Shown: positions 18,306 to 28,657, numbered from the stretch's first letter. The stretch is 64,000 bases of DNA from Planctomycetota bacterium (GCA_003671275.1 QWPB01000077.1:1-64000), one strand, 5' to 3'. Program-made: numbers and translations. Notes: generated by a model not told the origin, from the letters alone.

Positions 18306-20369
18306 TTAGCGGCTGGTGTTTTTCAGGTAATAGAAGTGCCCATCCTCGCCGCCTGCCAGCAGATCCGGAACTCCATCACCATTCCAATCCACGGTGGTTG
18401 GCCCCACGTCGTGGGCCTCGATGTTGTCCGCAGCCAGTGGACCGCGATCTTCAAATACCCATTGTCCCTCCCGGACTTCGACCTGCCGCAGCCAATTCGC
18501 ATTGCGAGAGTTCACGAGCAGGTCCAGCTTTCCATCTCCGTCCCAATCGACAACACACACCTTGCGACGCCCACTCCGCCCCCCTTCTCCGGGGTTGAGC
18601 CGCAACGGCTGGCCCTGCATGTCGCAGAGTGCCCGGACGGGCGGTTGCAGCTGTAGTTTCCCTTGGGCATCGCGTGTTCGGAGATAGAGTGCCAGATACC
18701 CTTCCGAGTCCATCATCACCAGGTCGACCAGCCCATCGCCGGTCCAGTCTGTGGCCACGGGAGTCGTTCTCCACTGCGTGACCAGTTCCGCACCTTGCGG
18801 TTTCCACCAGTTGAATCGAGGTGCGGGGGGGCGCCCCGTCCATTGCACGGGAATGGACTCCGCCGCTGAAAGCTTCGGCTGAGTTCTTGTCCCGATGTTG
18901 CGATACAACTCGATTCGTCCCCAGATCGAATTCACGACCAGATCTGGAAGTCCATTCCCATCCCAGTCCGCGACCGAGAGTGTGGTGTACCCCCACTTGG
19001 CTTCCAGTGGTCCCTGAATCGATCCGTTGGGGCCCGCCAGATAGCGAATCGTCTTCGCCGTACCAGAAGAATCCTCGGCTGCCAGGCGGACCGGAGCGGC
19101 CCACCGGGGCGTCTCCACGCCGGGGCCGCTGAGATTCTCGATAAACCCAATGAACCCCGCGGTATTCCCGCTGAGTATGTCGGTATCGCCATCGCCGTCC
19201 CAGTCCCACGCACACGGACTGGCCAAGGCTCCGAATTTCAGGTCCGCTGCCCGCTGCCGAAAGTACCGGGGAGTATCGAATACCGGGACACCCTGCGGAT
19301 TGGGGCCCTGATTGATCAGCAGGGCGATGCGTCCGTCTTCATCGCCCACCACGAGATCCGTGCGACTGTCACCGTTCCAATCAACCGCAACGGGGTTAAT
19401 CATCTGTAATTCCATCGCAATCGTCTGACCCTGACGATCCGAAAGAGAGCGTCCGGACGCATATTCCGGGGTGGTCCGGGTGCCGACATTTTCGAAGTAG
19501 GTCAGACCATCCAGGAACTCACCACAGACCAGATCCAGGTCGCCGTCCTGATCGAAGTCGTCCAGATTCGGACCCGGCCAGCCAAAGGTCCGCACTGGCT
19601 GACCGGCTGCCAATAATTGCTGAGGCTCTCCCCAGACGGGGACCGCGTTGGTGCCCGTATTTCGCAGTATGTAGACCCAGCCATGGGCGGATCCGCCATG
19701 CCAGCGCCCCTGAGAATCGTACTTCGTCCACCAGTCGTTCTTGTCGAACCAGCCGAAGTCATCCCAGGACTCGTGCCCCACCAGCAGGTCATGCACGCCA
19801 TCTCCATCGTAGTCCGCGTAACGCCACTGGTTCTGACGTAAATGTTTGATGGGGGCGACCCGGTCCTTGTCGTAGATTTTCTTCAGCGTCGTCCAGTCAC
19901 CCTGGGCCGCTCCCGGCAACTCATTCGTCCCGGCCAATATGCGCGGCTGTCCGTCGATCCACGAGAGCGTCATGTACAGTCGCCCGGGGCCCAGCTTTTT
20001 CGGCGGTAGAAACACCGGATCGACAGCACTCGCCGGACCGGGATTCTCAAACAGGTAGACTCCGTTGTACGGTTTGTCCGAACAGCTCACGACCAGATCC
20101 AGATCCCCATCTTGATCGTAATCCCAGGGCATCGGAAAGGCATACAACCCCACTCCCAGATCAACGGTCAGATCGGGGTGTTGTTGCTGAACCCGCTGCA
20201 AAAATGGCTCGACTGCTGCCAAGTCGGATGCCAGACCGGTCAACCCACAGAAACCGGCCAAGAACCATGAATAGCGACTGGTCACAAACCGTCCTCCGAG
20301 AATGGTTGATATCTTTTGCGATTGTGCAGTCCCGGCTCCGAATTGACCAGCCGACGACGACAAACTCAC
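18306..20369 (-). CDS. FG-GAP/VCBS-repeat secreted protein
   Basis: ORF 687 aa; repeated WDWDGDGDTDILSGN / VDWNGDGVPDLLAGGEDG calcium-binding-type motifs; hydrophobic N-terminal segment YSWFLAGFCGLTGLASDLAA. Confidence 0.85.
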   Translation of the reverse strand: MSLSSSAGQFGAGTAQSQKISTILGGRFVTSRYSWFLAGFCGLTGLASDLAAVEPFLQRVQQQHPDLTVDLGVGLYAFPMPWDYDQDGDLDLVVSCSDKPYNGVYLFENPGPASAVDPVFLPPKKLGPGRLYMTLSWIDGQPRILAGTNELPGAAQGDWTTLKKIYDKDRVAPIKHLRQNQWRYADYDGDGVHDLLVGHESWDDFGWFDKNDWWTKYDSQGRWHGGSAHGWVYILRNTGTNAVPVWGEPQQLLAAGQPVRTFGWPGPNLDDFDQDGDLDLVCGEFLDGLTYFENVGTRTTPEYASGRSLSDRQGQTIAMELQMINPVAVDWNGDSRTDLVVGDEDGRIALLINQGPNPQGVPVFDTPRYFRQRAADLKFGALASPCAWDWDGDGDTDILSGNTAGFIGFIENLSGPGVETPRWAAPVRLAAEDSSGTAKTIRYLAGPNGSIQGPLEAKWGYTTLSVADWDGNGLPDLVVNSIWGRIELYRNIGTRTQPKLSAAESIPVQWTGRPPAPRFNWWKPQGAELVTQWRTTPVATDWTGDGLVDLVMMDSEGYLALYLRTRDAQGKLQLQPPVRALCDMQGQPLRLNPGEGGRSGRRKVCVVDWDGDGKLDLLVNSRNANWLRQVEVREGQWVFEDRGPLAADNIEAHDVGPTTVDWNGDGVPDLLAGGEDGHFYYLKNTSR

Positions 20370-20522
20370 CCTGGTTTTTCAATGAGGGTGGTCACATCAA
20401 GTTCGGTGTCACATCGGTTCGAGCCACTTCAATGACTCGCCATGGTGTCGGTCCGGACGAGTCCGTAAAGTGACATGGAATCGCGAGTCAAACCATCAGT
20501 CTATGGACTCTTCGGGGGATTC

Positions 20523-21017
20523 ATGAAACGGGTTCATATCGTCGGGCGTAAGAACTCCGGAAAGACGACACTGGTTGTTGATCTGGTCCGCGAGCTGACC
20601 AGCCGCGGCATTCGTGTCGGGACCATCAAACACACACACCATCATCACGAGTTCGATGCACCGGGAAAGGATTCCTTTCTCCATCGACAGGCGGGCGCGG
20701 TGGTCGTCGGACTGGTGGGCCCCGCGATGGCCGCCGCGTTCCGAGAACATCACGAAATGGACCGCATGGCGGCGATCGAAAAGATGGATCCGATGTTTGC
20801 GGACTGCGACCTGGTGCTGGTCGAGGGACAGCAGCAGGCCGATGCCGTGAAGATCGAGGTCTGGCGTGAGGCCACGGGGCAAGTGCCGCTGGTTCGTGAA
20901 CTTCCAGGGATTGTGGCCCTGGTCACGGATGATCCGCTGGAAGGGGTTACTTGCCCCATCTGGTCGCGGGTGGCTGTGCCCGTAATCGCCGATCGAATTC
21001 TGGAAATCGCACGTTAA
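20523..21017 (+). CDS. mobB: Molybdopterin-guanine dinucleotide biosynthesis protein MobB
   Basis: MKRVHIVGRKNSGKTTLVVDLVRELTSRGIRVGTIKHTHHHHEFDAPGKDSFLHRQAGA; Walker A and MobB pattern. Confidence 0.92.
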   Translation: MKRVHIVGRKNSGKTTLVVDLVRELTSRGIRVGTIKHTHHHHEFDAPGKDSFLHRQAGAVVVGLVGPAMAAAFREHHEMDRMAAIEKMDPMFADCDLVLVEGQQQADAVKIEVWREATGQVPLVRELPGIVALVTDDPLEGVTCPIWSRVAVPVIADRILEIAR

Positions 21018-21116
21018 CGGGTTGCCGCCCCTGGCTCACCCGTGAAGACGTAACGAATCGTTCGAACAGGATTGTTCGGGCGTTCGGGGATTTGGATTGC
21101 ACTCAGTGAGGCTACC

Positions 21117-22718
21117 ATGCACCGTCTACTCAATGTCTGTCGATGGATCGTTGGCGTTGCCGTGATGATCGGCAGCTGGGTGTCCGGTGTCGTCGCGGCA
21201 GACGCTGCGGGGACGAACCGCCCCAACGTTCTGGTCATCCTGGCCGACGATCTGGGTTACGGGGATGTGCAGTGTTACAACCCGAAGAGAGGCCGGATTC
21301 CGACGCCGCATATCGACCAGCTGGCGGCTCAGGGGATGCGGTTTACTGACGCTCATTCGTCTTCGGGGGTCTGTTCTCCGTCGCGGTATACGCTGTTAAC
21401 CGGTCGGTATCATTGGCGTACACGGCTGCAGGCGGGCATCGTTGGACTGTGGGGGGCTCCATTGATTGCTCCGGAACGGATGACGATTGCTACATTGGCC
21501 CGACAACAGGGCTATCAGACGGCGGCCATTGGCAAATGGCATCTGGGGTGGGACTGGCCGATCGCGGAGGGTGACCGTCCGCTGTTTCAGGGGTTTCCCA
21601 GGACAGGAGCCATGGTGACTGCGGAGCATCGTGCCGCATGGCTGAGAACGTATTCGCAACCCATTGCGGGCGGCCCGACAACACGCGGGTTTGACCGATA
21701 TTTTGGCACGGATGTCCCGAACTGGCCTCCGTATTGTTTCCTGGAAAACGATCGCACGGTGGGGATTCCCAATGAACTGCTCGATGAATCCCGGTTCTCG
21801 CGAAACCATCACGCCAGTCTGCAGGGTCCGGCATTGCCTGGCTGGCAGATGGAACCGATCCTGCCGACACTGGCGGATCGGGCCTGTGCGTTTATTACCG
21901 AGGCGGCCGCCCAGCCTACTCCATTTTTGCTGTACCTGCCCCTGACGACACCGCATACGCCACTGGCGGTCAACGCGGAATGGAAGGGGAAGAGTGGCCT
22001 CGATAACGACTGCGCGGACCTCATCATGGAGACGGACGCCATGGTGGGGCGAGTTCTAGCAGCGCTCGAGTCCACCGGAGAGGCCGGACAGACGCTGGTA
22101 CTGTTGACCAGCGACAATGGATTTGCTTCCTATGTTGGTGCGAAACATCTGGAGCAGCGGGGCCATTTCCCGAGCGGTCCGTTACGCGGGTATAAGACGG
22201 ATGTTTACGAAGGCGGCCATCGGGTGCCGTTTATTATCCGCTGGCCGGAGAAAGTGTCTCCTGGCACAGTCTGCTCCCAACTGGTCCATCAGGCCGATCT
22301 GATCGCCACCTTGGCCGAGATCCTGGGGACAATGCTGCCCGTCAATGCCGGGGAAGACAGCTTCAGCATCCTGCCACTGCTAAAAGGTCAGGATCAGCCC
22401 GTTCGTGAGCACGCGGTGAGTTGTGCTTCGGTCGGCACTCCCGGGTTACGGGTGGGACCGTGGAAGCTGATTGCCGCTCCCGCAGCACAGGGCGGCGATG
22501 CCGTTCGAAATCTTCCCCAAGTCCAGCTTTATCACTTGAGTGACGATCTGGGGGAGACCACCGATCTGGCGGAAAAACATCCCGAGCGGGTCGCCGAGAT
22601 GCAACAGCTGCTGGAGAAGATCATTCGAGCCGGACGAAGTACCCCCGGTCCGCAGCAAAAGAACGACATTCGCGTGGTACGTTTTCCGAAGCCCCACCCC
22701 AAGCAACCCGCCAAGTAG
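21117..22718 (+). CDS. Sulfatase (arylsulfatase family, Cys-type formylglycine site)
   Basis: NVLVILADDLGYGDVQCYN...SSGVCSPSRYTLLTGRYHWRT (CxPxR signature); ORF begins 21072, likely start 21117 before a signal peptide. Confidence 0.93.
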   Translation: MHRLLNVCRWIVGVAVMIGSWVSGVVAADAAGTNRPNVLVILADDLGYGDVQCYNPKRGRIPTPHIDQLAAQGMRFTDAHSSSGVCSPSRYTLLTGRYHWRTRLQAGIVGLWGAPLIAPERMTIATLARQQGYQTAAIGKWHLGWDWPIAEGDRPLFQGFPRTGAMVTAEHRAAWLRTYSQPIAGGPTTRGFDRYFGTDVPNWPPYCFLENDRTVGIPNELLDESRFSRNHHASLQGPALPGWQMEPILPTLADRACAFITEAAAQPTPFLLYLPLTTPHTPLAVNAEWKGKSGLDNDCADLIMETDAMVGRVLAALESTGEAGQTLVLLTSDNGFASYVGAKHLEQRGHFPSGPLRGYKTDVYEGGHRVPFIIRWPEKVSPGTVCSQLVHQADLIATLAEILGTMLPVNAGEDSFSILPLLKGQDQPVREHAVSCASVGTPGLRVGPWKLIAAPAAQGGDAVRNLPQVQLYHLSDDLGETTDLAEKHPERVAEMQQLLEKIIRAGRSTPGPQQKNDIRVVRFPKPHPKQPAK

Positions 22719-22962
22719 CGCCTACCGGTCGTTGCCAATCCAGAACCGACCTTCATCGACGTGCCGTCCGAAAAGTCGGTGTCTCACTGAGTAATGGCAG
22801 GCGGGCCACTCGGCACTTCGGAAAACCAGGAATGGTGAGTCCGAACTCGATTCGTTTCGGAATTGGTCTTCCCGCGATCAGCCGACAGGTATGTCTGTAT
22901 CACGGCAACCGTGGGACCGACATTCCTGCCGGTCCTTTCGGAACACCAAAACCGAGTTCGCG

Positions 22963-23526
22963 CTAAAATGTGGCGGCGGACGCCGCATCGGCGGAATCCG
23001 CCCGGCGATACGTGATCAGCTGCTTGAGCAGAACAAGAATGAAAGCCGTTGCGAGCATCCACTTCACGGAGGCACAGACGCCGGAGATCAGGACAAACCG
23101 GTCTTCGATCTCCGTGGGATCGAGGGCCCAGTTGTTCAGCAGTTGGAGCTGGCAGAGATTCTCGCAGTAGTCGCAAGCGGCGGCGACCGGCAGCACCAGT
23201 CGCCAGGAGCTGTTGTCATACCCGTGAAATAGAGGTGAGGTTCGCACCGTAACCCAGCCGAGCAATGCGAACAGGAGGGGGTGAATCAGGTCAAACTGGA
23301 AGTGTTCGCGAAACTGTTCGACGCCTCCCGGTCCCCAGGCCTCCAGGATGTCTTTATAAGCATCCTGTGTGAATGTGAACTGCATTGCGAAAAAACTGGG
23401 ATCCAGTGCCCCCAGGTGTCGCATCAGATTCGCCTGGGAGATCAGGAAGACGATAGTCCAAAACGTGGCGGGGCCCCATCGCCGCAAGGGAGGGGGAACG
23501 ACCTTCATGGCAGGAGAGGGGGGCAC
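22963..23526 (-). CDS. Hypothetical integral membrane protein
   Basis: ORF 187 aa with several hydrophobic segments (FWTIVFLISQANLM, LIHPLLFALLGWVTV, MLATAFILVLLKQLI). Confidence 0.6.
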   Translation of the reverse strand: MPPSPAMKVVPPPLRRWGPATFWTIVFLISQANLMRHLGALDPSFFAMQFTFTQDAYKDILEAWGPGGVEQFREHFQFDLIHPLLFALLGWVTVRTSPLFHGYDNSSWRLVLPVAAACDYCENLCQLQLLNNWALDPTEIEDRFVLISGVCASVKWMLATAFILVLLKQLITYRRADSADAASAATF

Positions 23527-23560
23527 TCGAAATCTCCGGGAGGTCGGTAATGCGAACAGC

Positions 23561-24733
23561 TCACAAGGCCGCCGTCAACATGGCCAGAGCGGTCAGCAGG
23601 GCATCCACATCCGCTACCGTTGAGAACGGGCCGACACTGGCTCGCAGTGTTCCGCCCGTCGCGGAGGTGTCCAATGCCTGATGGATTCGCGGAGCGCAGT
23701 GCAGCCCCGCCCGCAACTCGATTCCAAAATGAGTTTCCAGCAGATGGCCCGCCACATGGGAATCGACCCCATCGATTCGGAAACCGATGACGCCGGCATT
23801 CGGAATATGTCGAGGGTCGGGAGTCATCAGCTGAACACGGGGAATGCTGGTCAGCCCTGCGTGGAGCCCCTGTGTCAGCTCCGCAGTGTGCTGCATAATC
23901 GCGGGGAGCCCCCGGTTGACGATCCAATCCACCCCGGCGGCCAGTCCAAGAATTCCTGGCACATTGAGGTTGCCAGACTCATATCGGTCGGGCAACGAGT
24001 CTGGCTGGGCAGCTGATTCGCTCTGGGTGCCGGTACCACCTTGTCGCAGAGGATGAACATTCGCCGTGTGCTCGGGACGAATCCAGACAACCCCGGTCCC
24101 GAGCGGTCCGAGTAATCCTTTATGCCCCGAGCTGCAGAGCAGGTCGATCCGTGATACTTCGACATCAAGAGGCACATGTCCCGCCGTCTGGGCGGCATCG
24201 ACCAGATACAGTATCTCGGGACGAGACCGGAGAGCCTGGCCAATCGATTCGATCGGCTGAATGATACCCGTCACATTCGAAGCGTGCGTCACGCAGACCA
24301 GTCGTGTCTCAGGGCGGAGAGCGGACGCGATGGCCTCGGACGTGACCTGCCCCAGTGCATTCGGCGGGACATAGGTCACCGTTACCTGACGCTCGGTCTT
24401 CCAGAGATGAAGGGGCCGCAAGACCGAGTTGTGTTCCAGATCGGTCGTGACGACATGATCCCCCGGACGCAAGGTTCCGTGAATTGCGAGATTGAGGCTG
24501 TCCGTCCCTCCGGCAGTCCAGATGATGCTGCGCGGGTTGGGGGCGTTCCAGAGCTGGGCCAGTGTCGTCCGGGCGGCGTCGATCCGGCGGTCCACTGCCT
24601 GCGTCATTCGCGATGCGCCACGGCCCGCAGCTGCTCCGTTTTCGGTCAGATACTCGGTAATCGCCCGGACAACGCACTCCGGCTTCGGAAAGGTCGTGGC
24701 TGCGTTATCGAGATAGATTCGAGGGGAGGACAG
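23561..24733 (-). CDS. Class-V aminotransferase / cysteine desulfurase-like (SufS/NifS family)
   Basis: ORF track starts at 24607, but the same frame reads upstream SVLSSPRIYLDNAATTFPKPECVVRAITEYLTENGAAAGRGASR; no ATG/GTG/TTG in the extension, probable CTG start at 24733 with AGAGAGG SD; later LLCSSGHKGLLGPLGTG. Confidence 0.8.
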   Translation of the reverse strand: MSSPRIYLDNAATTFPKPECVVRAITEYLTENGAAAGRGASRMTQAVDRRIDAARTTLAQLWNAPNPRSIIWTAGGTDSLNLAIHGTLRPGDHVVTTDLEHNSVLRPLHLWKTERQVTVTYVPPNALGQVTSEAIASALRPETRLVCVTHASNVTGIIQPIESIGQALRSRPEILYLVDAAQTAGHVPLDVEVSRIDLLCSSGHKGLLGPLGTGVVWIRPEHTANVHPLRQGGTGTQSESAAQPDSLPDRYESGNLNVPGILGLAAGVDWIVNRGLPAIMQHTAELTQGLHAGLTSIPRVQLMTPDPRHIPNAGVIGFRIDGVDSHVAGHLLETHFGIELRAGLHCAPRIHQALDTSATGGTLRASVGPFSTVADVDALLTALAMLTAAL

Positions 24734-24816
24734 GACGCTTGCCTCTCTGACGTTGCGTGAAATTCATCCCTGCGGCAGGGAAGGGGAACGGAAGAATCCT
24801 CACGGGCGTTGACGAC

Positions 24817-26277
24817 TCAATCCACCGCGATCGCCGGGCGGCGGGAGTGCCAGTCGGTGACGCTCTCATACATGCGGGCAGCCCGCAGCAGTCGATCTTC
24901 GGAGAAGTGCGGCCCCAGCAGCTGGAGGCCGATGGGTAGTCCGGATGGTGAATAACCACAAGGGATCGACAGGCCGGGGATTCCCGCCAGATTGGCACTC
25001 AGTGTGTAGATGTCCTGCAGGTACATCGCCAGCGGGTCGGAGGTCAGCTCACCGATTTTGAAGGCGGAGGACGGCGTGACGGGCGAGAGGATCAGGTCGA
25101 CGGATTGGAACGCAGCATCGAAGTCCTCCCGGATCAGACGGCGGACCTGGAGGGCCTTCTTGTAGTAAGCATCGTAGTAGCCCGCTGACAGGGCGTAGGT
25201 GCCCAGCATGATCCGGCGTTTGACTTCATCACCGAATCCTTCGGCTCGGCTGGCAGCATACATTTCGGCCAGATTGCCATGATTCTCGGACCGGTGTCCA
25301 TAATGGACCCCATCGAACCGCGACAGATTGCTCGAGGCTTCGGACGAGGCCACCATGTAATACACCGCCACGCAGTATCGGGAACGCGGTAGCGAAACCT
25401 CGATGATCGTGGCTCCCAGTGAACGGTACACTTCGATTGCTGCGCGGACGGACTGCTCCACCGCCGGGTCCAGACCTTCGACGAAATGTTCGCGGGCGAC
25501 TCCGATCTTGAGCCCCGCCAGCGGCTGATCCACGGTCTGGGTGTAGGACGGAACCGGGAGATTCACGGAAGTCGAATCGCGACGATCATGACCAGCAATC
25601 GCCTCCATGATGAGGGCGGCCCCGTAGACATCACCCGCAAATGGACCGATCTGGTCCAGTGAACTCGCATAGGCCACCAGCCCGTATCGCGACACGCGCC
25701 CATAGGTAGGTTTCATCCCGACGATCCCGCAGAGGGCGGCGGGCTGACGAATCGAACCTCCGGTGTCTGAACCCAACGACAAGGGCAGCATTCCCGCGGA
25801 CACGGCAGCTGCGGACCCGCCACTCGACCCGCCGGGAGCCCGCTCCAGATCCCACGGATTGCGAGTCACGGCAAACGCCGAATTCTCACACGAAGAGCCC
25901 ATGGCGAATTCGTCGAGGTTCGTGCGGCCCAGCAGGACCGCCCCTTCCGCCTTGAGCCGCTCCGCGACATGCGAATCGTAGGGCGAGATGAAATTCTCCA
26001 GGATTCGACTGCCGCAGGTGGCAGTGGCTCCCATGACGCAGATGTTGTCCTTGAGTCCCACCGGCAATCCGGCGAACCGGCCTGCGGATTGCCCGCTCTG
26101 GCGGCGGGCATCGATGGCAGCTGCCTGGGCCAGCGCGTTGTCGGCGTCGATCTGGAGAAAAGCCTTTACCTGACCATCGCGGGCGGCGATCTGATTCAGG
26201 CAGCGCTGGACGAGGGCGGTGCTGGTGACCGCACCGGAGAGCAGGGACTGGTGAAGTTGGCGGGTGATCGTGGGCAT
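24817..26277 (-). CDS. gatA: Asp/Glu-tRNA amidotransferase subunit A
   Basis: Amidase signature GGSSGGSAAAVSAGMLPLSLGSDTGGSIRQPAALCGIVGMKPTYGRVSRYGLVAYASSLDQIGP; likely start MPTITRQLHQ. Confidence 0.96.
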   Translation of the reverse strand: MPTITRQLHQSLLSGAVTSTALVQRCLNQIAARDGQVKAFLQIDADNALAQAAAIDARRQSGQSAGRFAGLPVGLKDNICVMGATATCGSRILENFISPYDSHVAERLKAEGAVLLGRTNLDEFAMGSSCENSAFAVTRNPWDLERAPGGSSGGSAAAVSAGMLPLSLGSDTGGSIRQPAALCGIVGMKPTYGRVSRYGLVAYASSLDQIGPFAGDVYGAALIMEAIAGHDRRDSTSVNLPVPSYTQTVDQPLAGLKIGVAREHFVEGLDPAVEQSVRAAIEVYRSLGATIIEVSLPRSRYCVAVYYMVASSEASSNLSRFDGVHYGHRSENHGNLAEMYAASRAEGFGDEVKRRIMLGTYALSAGYYDAYYKKALQVRRLIREDFDAAFQSVDLILSPVTPSSAFKIGELTSDPLAMYLQDIYTLSANLAGIPGLSIPCGYSPSGLPIGLQLLGPHFSEDRLLRAARMYESVTDWHSRRPAIAVD

Positions 26278-26346
26278 GAGAACTGGAGGGACGGAAGTAG
26301 CGAAGCAACAGGCGAAACGACTCATGCGGGCGATGGGGCGAGCCCA

Positions 26347-26646
26347 TTAACCAGCGTCGAGAATTTGCGGCACAAGGAAGTATTTGCCGTCCGACTTGGG
26401 AGAGTTGGATAACGCCGCCTCTCGCGACAGTGAGGGCGTCGGCTCGTCCTCACGCAACACATTCTCGATCTCCAGCGGATGGGCCAAAGGCTCCACCCCG
26501 TCGGTGTTCAGTTCGCTGAGCATCTCGACATACCCCAGCACCTGTCCCAACTGTCGGGTAAAACGATCGACGTCAGCCTCGGTCAGCTGGATGCGGGCAA
26601 GTCGGGCCACTTTGCGGACCGTTTCAGGGGTGAGGGCTTCAGACAT
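26347..26646 (-). CDS. gatC: Asp/Glu-tRNA amidotransferase subunit C
   Basis: 99 aa; ETVRKVARLARIQLTEADVDRFTRQLGQVLGYVEMLSELNTDGVEPLAHPL. Confidence 0.95.
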   Translation of the reverse strand: MSEALTPETVRKVARLARIQLTEADVDRFTRQLGQVLGYVEMLSELNTDGVEPLAHPLEIENVLREDEPTPSLSREAALSNSPKSDGKYFLVPQILDAG

Positions 26647-26783
26647 GGTGCCAGAACTCGAAGGAAGGTGGGATGTTCATCCCGATGCGGGTGACTGTAT
26701 GTCCCCAGCCCTGGACAGTCCATCGTCAGCGTTCCGGGCCATTCACGGGAGTGGATGGTTCGTGCAACCCGGGAGGAAGACGT

Positions 26784-27140
26784 TCAGTCTCGATGTGATT
26801 TCGGAAGACGTCCCACTTCTTCGCCCCACTCGTGCATGGCCTGCAGGATAGGGTTCAGTTTCAGTCCCAGTTTGGTCAGCGAGTATTCCACTTTGGGAGG
26901 AATCTGAGGGTAGACAACGCGGTTGATGATGCCGCTGGCTTCCAGTTCACGAAGCTGTCGAGTCAATGTGCGGGCCGAGACGCCTTTGAGCAAGACGGTC
27001 AATTCGCCGAACCGGCAGGTGCGTTCCAGCAGGTGATGAATGATGAGCACCTTCCATCGACCGCCGATGGCCTGCAGCGTGGTTTCGACGGAGCAGCCGA
27101 CGATCTTCTTGTCGTTCTTTCGCGGGCGGACCTTGGCCAT
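26784..27140 (-). CDS. HxlR-family winged-helix transcriptional regulator
   Basis: MAKVRPRKNDKKIVGCSVETTLQAIGGRWKVLIIHHLLERTCRFGELTVLLKGVSARTLTRQLRELEASGIINRVVYPQIPPKVEYSLTKLG. Confidence 0.93.
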   Translation of the reverse strand: MAKVRPRKNDKKIVGCSVETTLQAIGGRWKVLIIHHLLERTCRFGELTVLLKGVSARTLTRQLRELEASGIINRVVYPQIPPKVEYSLTKLGLKLNPILQAMHEWGEEVGRLPKSHRD

Positions 27141-27163
27141 GTGGATTTCCCTGAGGCATAAGC

Positions 27164-27191
27164 AATACAGTATCATACAGGATACTGTATT
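27164..27191. promoter_or_regulatory. Perfect 11-bp inverted repeat, probable HxlR operator
   Basis: AATACAGTATC-atacag-GATACTGTATT in the divergent intergenic region between hxlR (27140, -) and isochorismatase (27300, +). Confidence 0.8.
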
Positions 27192-27299
27192 ACAAAAAAG
27201 ACCGTACTTGATTCTCGGATAGGGGAGTCCTATAAGTCCAATGAATTCGGCGCACTGGTGCCCGTTCACCAATTCCATCACATTAGGTAGGAGTTTTCC

Positions 27300-27989
27300 A
27301 TGTCCGATTTTAACCCGTGGATGATTGACCCCCAGGACGCGGTCATGCTGTTGATCGATCACCAGAGTGGTTTGTTCCAGCTGGTACGAGACATCGATCA
27401 GCCAACGCTGCGTCATCATGTGATCGCCCTTGCAAAGGTCGCTCATCTGGCCAAGATTCCCACATTCACCACGGCTTCGGTCCCGGACGGTCCAAATGGA
27501 CCGCTGATTCCGGAGATTCATCAGAGCTGCCCGGAGGCGGTGTACGTTCCGCGAACAGGTCAGATCAATGCCTGGGACAATCCCAGATGGGTGGAAGCGA
27601 TTGAAAAGACCGGTCGCAAGACGCTCTTGATCGCCGGTACGCTCACCAGTGTCTGCATGGCGTTTCCGGCGTTGAGTGCTCTCGCTGCTGGATACAAGGT
27701 GTTCTGCATTGTTGATGCATCAGGCAACTGGTCCCAGATGGCCACCGATCTCACGATTGCCCGGGTCACGCAGGCCGGGGCCTTTCCCATTGATACCTAT
27801 GCGGTCCTGGCGGAAATCATGAGCACCTGGAATCGTCCGGATGCGATGGAGTTCGCGCAGGTGATGGTCGATCACATCGTGCCGCCGTATCGTGCGTTGA
27901 TCGAGAGTTACGGCAAGGCTCAAAGCGTGCAAAAGGATGGGCATGAAACCAAGCTCGAAAAGCTGGAAGCAGGCCAGGCGAAGAAGTAA
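27300..27989 (+). CDS. Isochorismatase-family cysteine hydrolase
   Basis: ORF 229 aa; [14 protein letters not shown]...[36 protein letters not shown]. Confidence 0.9.
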   Translation: MSDFNPWMIDPQDAVMLLIDHQSGLFQLVRDIDQPTLRHHVIALAKVAHLAKIPTFTTASVPDGPNGPLIPEIHQSCPEAVYVPRTGQINAWDNPRWVEAIEKTGRKTLLIAGTLTSVCMAFPALSALAAGYKVFCIVDASGNWSQMATDLTIARVTQAGAFPIDTYAVLAEIMSTWNRPDAMEFAQVMVDHIVPPYRALIESYGKAQSVQKDGHETKLEKLEAGQAKK

Positions 27990-28026
27990 ACAAGTGGTGT
28001 CGAGATGATCCCGAGAAGGCCAACGC

Positions 28027-28653
28027 ATGAACAAAGGACGACTGGAGACATTTTGCGATGGCGTGATTGCGATCATCATCACCATCATGGTGTTGGAGAT
28101 GAAGGCCCCCCAGGACGCCGGACTGGATGCTCTGTGTCCCGTCTGGCCTGCGTTCGCCAGCTATGTCTTGAGCTTCATTTACGTTGGCATCTATTGGAAC
28201 AATCACCATCACCTGTTTCAGACGGTCCATCGTGTGAGTGGTCCCGCATTGTGGGCCAGTCTGCATTGGCTGTTCTGGTTGTCGCTGATTCCGTTCGTGA
28301 CCCGTTGGATGGGGGCCACACAATTCGCCACCTGGCCCGTGGCCATCTACGGTGTGGTGATGCTGATGTGCGGGGCCGCCTGGGATCTCACACGTCGTGT
28401 GCTCCTGTGCAGCCATAATGCGGACTCCGATCTGGCGAGAGCCATGATGGGGCATGCGAAGGAAAGTGCGTCACTGGCTCTCTATGCGATCGCGATCGGG
28501 CTGGCCTTTGTCAACGTCTGGCTGGCGTGTGCGTTGTATGGCTTGGTCGCGGCGATCTGGATCATTCCAGATCGCCGCATCGAACGAGCGATCAACACTC
28601 CCGTAAGTCGGCCTCCGTTACGTTCCAACCTCAATGACAGTGAAGGGAAGTGA
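28027..28653 (+). CDS. TMEM175/DUF1211-like membrane protein (putative K+ channel)
   Basis: MNKGRLETFCDGVIAIIITIMVLEMKAP (R-[FL]-x-x-F-x-D-G-V-x-A-I-x-x-T-x-x-V-L-E-like motif), multiple TM segments. Confidence 0.85.
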   Translation: MNKGRLETFCDGVIAIIITIMVLEMKAPQDAGLDALCPVWPAFASYVLSFIYVGIYWNNHHHLFQTVHRVSGPALWASLHWLFWLSLIPFVTRWMGATQFATWPVAIYGVVMLMCGAAWDLTRRVLLCSHNADSDLARAMMGHAKESASLALYAIAIGLAFVNVWLACALYGLVAAIWIIPDRRIERAINTPVSRPPLRSNLNDSEGK

Positions 28654-28657
28654 GACC

